NCBI GenBank assembly: GCA_910586405.1
Contig: CAJUII010000113.1
Span: forward strand, 1 to 8,974
DNA: 8,974 bases
Reading direction: 5' to 3'
Source: an uncultured Lachnospiraceae bacterium
GTDB lineage: Bacteria; Bacillota; Clostridia; Lachnospirales; Lachnospiraceae
Position 1 is the first letter of the stretch; each line of letters begins with the position of its first letter. Made by a program: the position numbers and the translations under genes. Below, piece after piece: positions 4,948-8,974 of this stretch. The notes under the pieces are model-generated. The model ran no database searches. It was not told where the DNA came from and saw only the letters and a program-made list of their open reading frames with translations.

Positions 4948-6008
4948 TGGATAATATCAAAAAATTAACAAAAATGAAGCTGTTCCTGCCGATTTTCAGT
5001 ATGCTTTTAGTCATGATGATCAATGTGATTTATGATATCGCGAGCGGGAACCCGCCGTTTGGCTTCTTTTCGATCAGTATTAACAATGGTATTTTATACG
5101 GGCGTCTGATTGACGTGCTAAACCGCGGCAGCGAGGTAGCGATTCTGGCAATCGGCATGACGCTGGTGGTATCAGCGTCAGCAGGTACGGATATTTCCGT
5201 CGGCTCGGTGATGAGTCTCTCCGGCGGTCTGTGCTGTATGCTGCTTGCCGGCTACGGTGTGACCAACGTGAGCGAGTACGCGGTTCCGCTCTGGGTTGGC
5301 ATGTTTGCAGGTATTGCAATCGCTTGTGTCTGCGGTCTGTTCAACGGTTTTTTGGTGGCATATATGAACATTCAGCCGATGGTTGCCACGCTGATTCTCT
5401 GGTCTGCGGGCAGGGCAATCGGACTGCTTCTTTGCAACAGCAATATCGTGTATGTGCGCGTTCCGTCTTTTCAGTTTTTCGGCGCGTACTGCGGTATTAT
5501 TCCAACGCCGATTCTGATTGCGGCGGTCTGTGTCGCGGTTGCGTCTATCGTGTTGAAATCGACAGCGCTTGGGACATACATACAGAGTGTTGGTATCAAC
5601 AAAAAGGCTTCGAGAATTTCCGGTTTTAATTCGGCAAAGATTATTCTCTTGTGTTACGTGATCTGCGGTCTGTGCGCAGGTATCGCCGGGTTGGTTGCAA
5701 CCTGTAGAATTTATTCCGCGGATACAAACAACATCGGTCTGAACATGGAGCTGGACGCAATTCTTGCAGTGGCACTTGGCGGCAACAGCCTTGGCGGCGG
5801 CAAGTTTAATCTGGCAGGCTCCATCATCGGTGCCTACACGATTCAGGCGATTACGACGACACTGTACGCGCTGGGTGTCTCCTCTGCGCAGGCGCCTGTG
5901 TTCAAGGCAATCGTGGTCATTTTAATCGTTGTAATCCAGTCGCAGCCTGTAAAGGATTATTTCAAAAAACTGTCCGCTAAAAAGGCAGGAGCAAAGGAGG
6001 CGGCATAG
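4947..6008 (+). CDS. ytfT: Sugar ABC transporter permease (YtfT family)
   Basis: This 353-residue inner-membrane protein of the BPD_transp_2 (RbsC-like) family forms half of the sugar channel. It has multiple hydrophobic segments, with the family's conserved TDISVGSVMSLSGG (81-94) after the second, FNGFLVAYMNIQPMVATL (132-149), a cytoplasmic region near GTYIQSVGINKKASRISG (209-226) that should contact the ATPase, and LGGNSLGGGKFNLAGSIIGA (277-296). The tail (338-353) is Lys/Ala rich. ATG 4947 overlaps the ATPase stop by one base, with AGGAGG (4932-4937) nine bases upstream, so translation is coupled. Naming as ytfT rests on gene order and family; sequence alone would allow any member of the ribose, galactofuranose or fructose group. 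Confidence 0.9.
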   Translation: MDNIKKLTKMKLFLPIFSMLLVMMINVIYDIASGNPPFGFFSISINNGILYGRLIDVLNRGSEVAILAIGMTLVVSASAGTDISVGSVMSLSGGLCCMLLAGYGVTNVSEYAVPLWVGMFAGIAIACVCGLFNGFLVAYMNIQPMVATLILWSAGRAIGLLLCNSNIVYVRVPSFQFFGAYCGIIPTPILIAAVCVAVASIVLKSTALGTYIQSVGINKKASRISGFNSAKIILLCYVICGLCAGIAGLVATCRIYSADTNNIGLNMELDAILAVALGGNSLGGGKFNLAGSIIGAYTIQAITTTLYALGVSSAQAPVFKAIVVILIVVIQSQPVKDYFKKLSAKKAGAKEAA

Positions 6009-6010
6009 GA

Positions 6011-7030
6011 ATGAAAAAATTAAAGCTAAGAGGCAATAATATATTACTGGCAATCACTGTAATCCTGTTCGTTGTCATGTATGCTGGCGGCTGCATCATC
6101 TATGCAGACAAAGGCTTTACACATCTTCAGACCTTTTTGAATGTGCTGATTAACAATGCAGGACTGATTGCCGTCGCAGCCGGCATGACCTGCGTGATGC
6201 TGACGGGCGGTATCGACATCTCTGTCGGTTCACTGATTGCGATGGACTGTATGTTTCTCGCAGTCGGCATGGAGCAATGGGGCATGAGCAGCCCGGTGCT
6301 GATGATACTGGTGTTGGTGATTGGCGCAGTCTTTGGACTGGTGCAGGGGTACTGTGTGGCGTATCTTGAGATTCAGCCGTTTATCGTGACGATGGCGGGC
6401 ATGTTCTTTGCCAGAGGTATGACGGCGGTGATCTGCAAGGATCAGGTCAGCATTGTCTCAGATAAGATCTTCACGGCTATCTCCAACACAAAGATTAGTA
6501 TTCCATTCGGCGGCTATACGAATAAAAAGGGCATTTATCAGACACCTTTTATCCGCCCGACAGTGCTCGTGGCACTCTTGGTCATCGTTGTCGTTTTCCT
6601 GATGCTCAAATATACCAAGTTTGGCAGAAGCATCTACGCGGTGGGCGGCAATCAGGTGTCCGCGACATTGATGGGTCTCAATGTCAAGAAAACAAAGCTT
6701 TTGACCTATACGCTGTGCAGTCTGCTGACTTCCATTGGCGGCATCTGCTACTGTCTAAATACCATGTGCGGCACCACCACACAGGCGTCAGGTCTGGAGA
6801 TGGACGCAATCTCATCTTCGGTAATCGGCGGTACACTGCTGACAGGCGGTGTGGGGAATGTGCTCGGCTCACTGGTCGGCGTGCTGATTAACGGTACGAT
6901 TTCTACACTGGTGAAATCAAACGGAAAACTCGTCAGTTCGTGGGCGAATATTATTACGGCGATACTTTTGTGCTTCTTCATTCTGCTGCAAGCGATATTT
7001 GCGAAGGTGAAAGAAAGTAAGAAGGCATAA
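6011..7030 (+). CDS. yjfF: Sugar ABC transporter permease (YjfF family)
   Basis: This 339-residue BPD_transp_2 permease is the second channel subunit. Conserved elements are MLTGGIDISVGSLIAMDC (63-80), QGYCVAYLEIQPFIVTMAGMFFARGM (112-137), where the IQPFIVT-AGMFFARG stretch is typical of YjfF, the ATPase-contact region GRSIYAVGGNQVSATLMGL (205-223), and SSSVIGGTLLTGGVGNVLGSLVGVLI (268-293). It starts two bases after the previous stop, with AAAGGAGG (5993-6000) ten bases before ATG. The presence of two different permeases, rather than one used as a homodimer, is what links the operon to the YtfQRT-YjfF type rather than to the ribose RbsABC type. The operon ends at the strong hairpin that follows. 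Confidence 0.9.
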   Translation: MKKLKLRGNNILLAITVILFVVMYAGGCIIYADKGFTHLQTFLNVLINNAGLIAVAAGMTCVMLTGGIDISVGSLIAMDCMFLAVGMEQWGMSSPVLMILVLVIGAVFGLVQGYCVAYLEIQPFIVTMAGMFFARGMTAVICKDQVSIVSDKIFTAISNTKISIPFGGYTNKKGIYQTPFIRPTVLVALLVIVVVFLMLKYTKFGRSIYAVGGNQVSATLMGLNVKKTKLLTYTLCSLLTSIGGICYCLNTMCGTTTQASGLEMDAISSSVIGGTLLTGGVGNVLGSLVGVLINGTISTLVKSNGKLVSSWANIITAILLCFFILLQAIFAKVKESKKA

Positions 7031-7033
7031 TTT

Positions 7034-7080
7034 TAAAACCCCCTTGCTCTCTGCGTATTGTAGAGGGCGAGGGGGTTTTA
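7034..7080. terminator. Strong bidirectional intrinsic terminator
   Basis: AAAACCCCCT (7035-7044) pairs with AGGGGGTTTT (7070-7079), and the stem continues inward through GCTCTCT/AGAGGGC with two G-T pairs to a loop near 7054-7060, about 19 pairs in all. TTTTA and a further TATTTTT follow on the plus strand. On the minus strand the stem also ends in TTTT. It lies four bases after the sugar operon stop and about five bases past the end of the convergent minus-strand repressor gene, so it can serve both. Confidence 0.93.
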
Positions 7081-7085
7081 TATTT

Positions 7086-7406
7086 TTATCTTTTATTTTG
7101 AATACTTTCTATAAAAGTTGTCACAATCTTCTTTTCTTCTAAAGTAAGTCCATGCCATAATTGCAGAAGTTTTTTCTGTTCTTCGGACAGGTCAGGGATT
7201 GCTTCTTCTTGTGCGAAAAATTGTGCAATCGTTATCCCAAATGCCGTGCAGATTCGTTCTACGGTAATCAAGGTTGGCACATTTTTCTTTTTCACAATAT
7301 CTGATAGTGCAGACTGTGAGATTCCTGAGCGAAGGGAGAGCTGGTATCTGGTGATTCCGCTCTTGGAACAGAGTTCTTCGATTTTCATAGCAATATAATC
7401 TTCCAT
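7086..7406 (-). CDS. XRE-family helix-turn-helix transcriptional regulator
   Basis: This is a 106-residue protein with an HTH_3/Cro-C1 type DNA-binding domain over about residues 7-62. The helix-turn-helix is visible as TRYQLSLRSGISQSALSDIVKKK, followed by PTLITVERICTAFGITIAQFF. The short C-terminal part (68-106) carries a LSEEQKKLLQLWHGLTLEEKKIVTTFIES helical stretch, common in small clostridial repressors of this type. It probably binds as a dimer and controls itself and perhaps neighbours; no target is proven. Start: ATG 7406 was used, but a TTG at 7412 (two residues longer) is better spaced from GAGGTGG (7426-7420, minus strand), so either is possible. It is divergent from the toxin-antitoxin-like pair and convergent with the sugar operon. 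Confidence 0.85.
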   Translation of the reverse strand: MEDYIAMKIEELCSKSGITRYQLSLRSGISQSALSDIVKKKNVPTLITVERICTAFGITIAQFFAQEEAIPDLSEEQKKLLQLWHGLTLEEKKIVTTFIESIQNKR

Positions 7407-7437
7407 GCGCAAGTAACAACCACCTCTTTTCCGAAGT

Positions 7438-7466
7438 ATTATATTGTTATTCTATACGCATTGAAA
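7438..7466 (-). promoter_or_regulatory. Candidate promoter of the XRE regulator
   Basis: On the minus strand a perfect TATAAT (7443-7438) is preceded, 17 bases upstream, by a poor TTTCAA (7466-7461). The start would be near 7431, immediately before the ribosome site, leaving a leader of about 20 bases. The weak -35 is the main doubt. Confidence 0.4.
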
Positions 7467-7491
7467 GAAAATAATTAGCACCGAATACAAG

Positions 7492-7503
7492 AAGTAATTA
7501 CTT
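7492..7503. promoter_or_regulatory. 12-base perfect palindrome in the divergent promoter region
   Basis: AAGTAATTACTT is a perfect palindrome located between the two divergent promoters, 28 bases upstream of the plus-strand -35. GAAGTA, overlapping its left half, also occurs at 7433-7438 and 7513-7518. This is a plausible operator for the XRE regulator or for the HTH protein of the pair at 7595. Confidence 0.4.
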
Positions 7504-7531
7504 AGTTATAGAGAAGTATATGGCATATTTC

Positions 7532-7560
7532 TTGACACTATCACGTTCTACCGTTATAAT
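7532..7560 (+). promoter_or_regulatory. Consensus sigma-A promoter
   Basis: TTGACA (7532-7537) and TATAAT (7555-7560) are both perfect and separated by 17 bases. Start expected near 7567, with a leader of about 28 bases containing GGAGA (7583-7587). A promoter this strong in front of a putative toxin-antitoxin pair implies repression by the HTH protein or by the divergent regulator. Confidence 0.9.
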
Positions 7561-7594
7561 AAATTAATAACAATCAGTAAATGGAGAAAAAACA

Positions 7595-8161
7595 ATGAAA
7601 TTGATTGATCTGTTAAGAAATAAGCAGCTTTCTGTTTACCAGTGTGCGAAGGAAAGCCAGATACCATATACAACGCTGTCAGACCTCGTGAAAGGCAAAA
7701 CGAGTTTGGAGAACTGCACCGCAGTGACGCTCTATAAATTGTCGAAAACGCTTCATGTCGCGATGGAAGAACTATTAGAAGAATGCTTCAGGGAAGAAAA
7801 TTTTGAAATCTATAAAAGCAACGTCTGCCATTTAGTAAAAGACAAGGGAGATCTTGACTTTATCATTGATACGTTGCAGGAAAACCGAATACGGATTTAC
7901 TGGGAAAGAAAGTGGTATCCAGAATGCTTTTATCTGCTTGCAATGTTGGACTATTTAAGCAGGGAAAATGATCTGCCGCTGTGCAAGGACTATGAGGATA
8001 TAAGGAGCTGCACATTGCCAGAACCACTATATCCAAAAGATGTTGTTCTCGCTGCGAAGTTAGATGCTGCTCTTGATGTGAAAGAACAATGCCTCAAGGA
8101 AGCGATTCCCGAGTTCCGGCGGTTTAATATTATAGAAAGCGAGATCAGAAATGTCTGTTGA
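7595..8161 (+). CDS. HTH-domain protein, probable antitoxin of a nucleotidyltransferase pair
   Basis: This 188-residue cytoplasmic protein has an N-terminal XRE-like HTH (about 1-62): LSVYQCAKESQIPYTTLSDLVKGKTSLENC, then LYKLSKTLHVAMEELL. The C-terminal part (about 68-188) is a separate domain with EIYKSNVCHLVKDKGDLDFI, a WYPECFYLLAMLDYLSRENDLPLC stretch and SCTLPEPLYPKDV; I know no precise function for it. It is the first gene after a consensus promoter, with GGAGA seven bases before ATG. Its last 11 bases overlap the nucleotidyltransferase gene in another frame, which makes co-translation likely. A DNA-binding protein encoded immediately before a nucleotidyltransferase is the arrangement of AbiE-like toxin-antitoxin loci, where the first protein represses the operon and counters the toxin. 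The antitoxin role is inferred from this context only. Confidence 0.75.
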   Translation: MKLIDLLRNKQLSVYQCAKESQIPYTTLSDLVKGKTSLENCTAVTLYKLSKTLHVAMEELLEECFREENFEIYKSNVCHLVKDKGDLDFIIDTLQENRIRIYWERKWYPECFYLLAMLDYLSRENDLPLCKDYEDIRSCTLPEPLYPKDVVLAAKLDAALDVKEQCLKEAIPEFRRFNIIESEIRNVC

Positions 8162-8867
8162 ACAATCGTTTACCAAGGAAAATCTGGATTTTTATCTAAA
8201 AGAACTGGCAAAGGAGTTCCGAAAAAGAAACGGAAGGAATACACCTGCCGAAATAATATTAGTTGGCGGTGCAGCAATTCTTATAAATTATGGATTTCGT
8301 GAGATGACGTATGATATTGATGCCGTCATAACCGCGTCATCGGCTATGAAAGATGCCGTCAACGCCACAGGCGACCGCTTAGGTCTGGCAAATGGCTGGC
8401 TGAATGCAGATTTTATGAGTACAAGTTCGTATAGTCCTAAATTATCACAGTATTCAAAATATTACCGTACTTATTCGAATGTGCTCACAATCAGGACAAT
8501 CAGTGCAGAATATCTTGTTGCCATGAAATTAATGTCAGGCAGACGGTATAAGAAAGATTTGTCTGATATTATCGGAATTTTAAGTGAACAGGAAAAAATG
8601 GGAGAGCCATTAAGTTATCAGCAAATTGACTGTGCAGTGAACAATCTTTATGGCGGTTGGGAAACTATTTCTGAATATGCAGTTCAGGTATTGAAGGCGG
8701 CATTCAATACAGAAAACCTGACAGAATTATTTATCGAGCAAGCGCGCGAGGAGACCTTGTCAAAACAGGCAGTACTACAAGTACAGAACGATAACGTAGA
8801 AAGAGTGAGTGAAAGTAATATAGACGCGATTATCCAGAAAGCATTGAATAAGAAAAAGATGACATGA
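8151..8867 (+). CDS. DUF6036-like nucleotidyltransferase, probable toxin
   Basis: This 238-residue protein has the nucleotidyltransferase-fold signature: glycine motif LVGGAAILINYG (37-48), then FREMTYDIDAVI (49-60), where D55 and D57 would bind the metal. A later basic-acidic motif, LVAMKLMSGRRYKKDLSDIIGIL (122-144), resembles the K..R.KDl.DI element of AbiEii-type and DUF6036 proteins. The C-terminal third is helical and charged, ending in a lysine-rich tail. Such enzymes transfer a nucleotide to RNA or protein targets; the target here is unknown. Start ATG 8151 lies inside the end of the HTH gene (11-base overlap) with no strong ribosome site of its own (only GCGAGA-like purines), so its translation probably depends on the upstream gene. 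Naming it a toxin is inference from gene order and family. Confidence 0.78.
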   Translation: MSVEQSFTKENLDFYLKELAKEFRKRNGRNTPAEIILVGGAAILINYGFREMTYDIDAVITASSAMKDAVNATGDRLGLANGWLNADFMSTSSYSPKLSQYSKYYRTYSNVLTIRTISAEYLVAMKLMSGRRYKKDLSDIIGILSEQEKMGEPLSYQQIDCAVNNLYGGWETISEYAVQVLKAAFNTENLTELFIEQAREETLSKQAVLQVQNDNVERVSESNIDAIIQKALNKKKMT

Positions 8868-8889
8868 TGTTAAGACAATTCATGACATA

Positions 8890-8917
8890 TTGAAAAAATA
8901 CAGAATTTCGGTATACT
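8890..8917 (+). promoter_or_regulatory. Promoter for the gene at the right edge
   Basis: TTGAAA (8890-8895, five of six) and TATACT (8912-8917, five of six) are spaced by 16 bases, in the short gap after the nucleotidyltransferase. The start would be near 8924, leaving a leader of about 39 bases. The right-edge gene is therefore probably transcribed separately from the pair before it. Confidence 0.65.
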
Positions 8918-8962
8918 ATTATATAGAGCCATTCATAGGCAAAAGTAGAAAGGAGTATTACT

Positions 8963-8974
8963 ATGGGACTTATC
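8963..8974 (+). CDS. Start of a gene cut by the window edge (4 codons)
   Basis: ATG 8963 follows AAGGAG (8950-8955) by seven bases and begins MGLI before the window ends. The promoter and ribosome site support a real start. Four residues cannot identify the product. The MGLI opening is known to me from clostridial SPFH-domain (virion-core-like) proteins, but this is only a guess. Confidence 0.55.

Noticed and set aside
5231..5629. 132-residue plus-strand frame within the first permease
   Set aside because: It overlaps a conserved membrane protein in another frame and shows no independent signals.

Overview
The window looks like chromosomal DNA of a low-to-medium GC Gram-positive anaerobe, most likely a gut clostridium of the Lachnospiraceae type. 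The evidence is strong AGGAGG-type ribosome sites before most genes, Gram-positive-style promoters (including one perfect TTGACA-17-TATAAT), a lipoprotein solute-binding protein, and AT-rich spacers. This is judged by eye, without a search.

Layout. (1) 1-1532: a two-gene drug-efflux-type ABC transporter, an ATPase (67-792) and an ABC-2 permease (789-1532) that overlap by ATGA. A dyad sits inside a possible long-spacer promoter just upstream. (2) 1533-2014: a geneless, very AT-rich control region with two sets of direct repeats, a dyad and several promoter candidates. (3) 2015-7030: a four-gene sugar ABC importer in the order binding protein, double ATPase, permease, permease. This is the order and protein family of E. 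coli ytfQ-ytfR-ytfT-yjfF (galactofuranose uptake) and of related fructose and arabinose importers. The operon ends in a strong, probably bidirectional terminator (7034-7080). (4) 7086-7406, minus strand: a small XRE-type repressor. (5) 7595-8867: an HTH protein and a DUF6036-like nucleotidyltransferase, overlapping by 11 bases behind a consensus promoter; together they look like a toxin-antitoxin pair. (6) 8890-8974: promoter, ribosome site and first four codons of another gene.

How the parts fit. The binding protein captures a sugar, probably a furanose form, outside the membrane. The two permeases form the channel and the tandem ATPase powers it. The least ordinary part is the 290-base gap between the binding-protein gene and the ATPase gene. 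It holds a GC-rich hairpin, then a roughly 113-base extended stem-loop followed by T6, then a second hairpin followed by T6. An 11-base sequence is repeated so that the 3' arm of the large stem could pair with either copy. This can be read as intra-operon attenuation that keeps binding protein in excess over transporter, as a switchable RNA, or as an inserted palindromic element. Sequence alone does not decide between these.

No tRNA, rRNA, CRISPR array, transposase or phage gene was seen.
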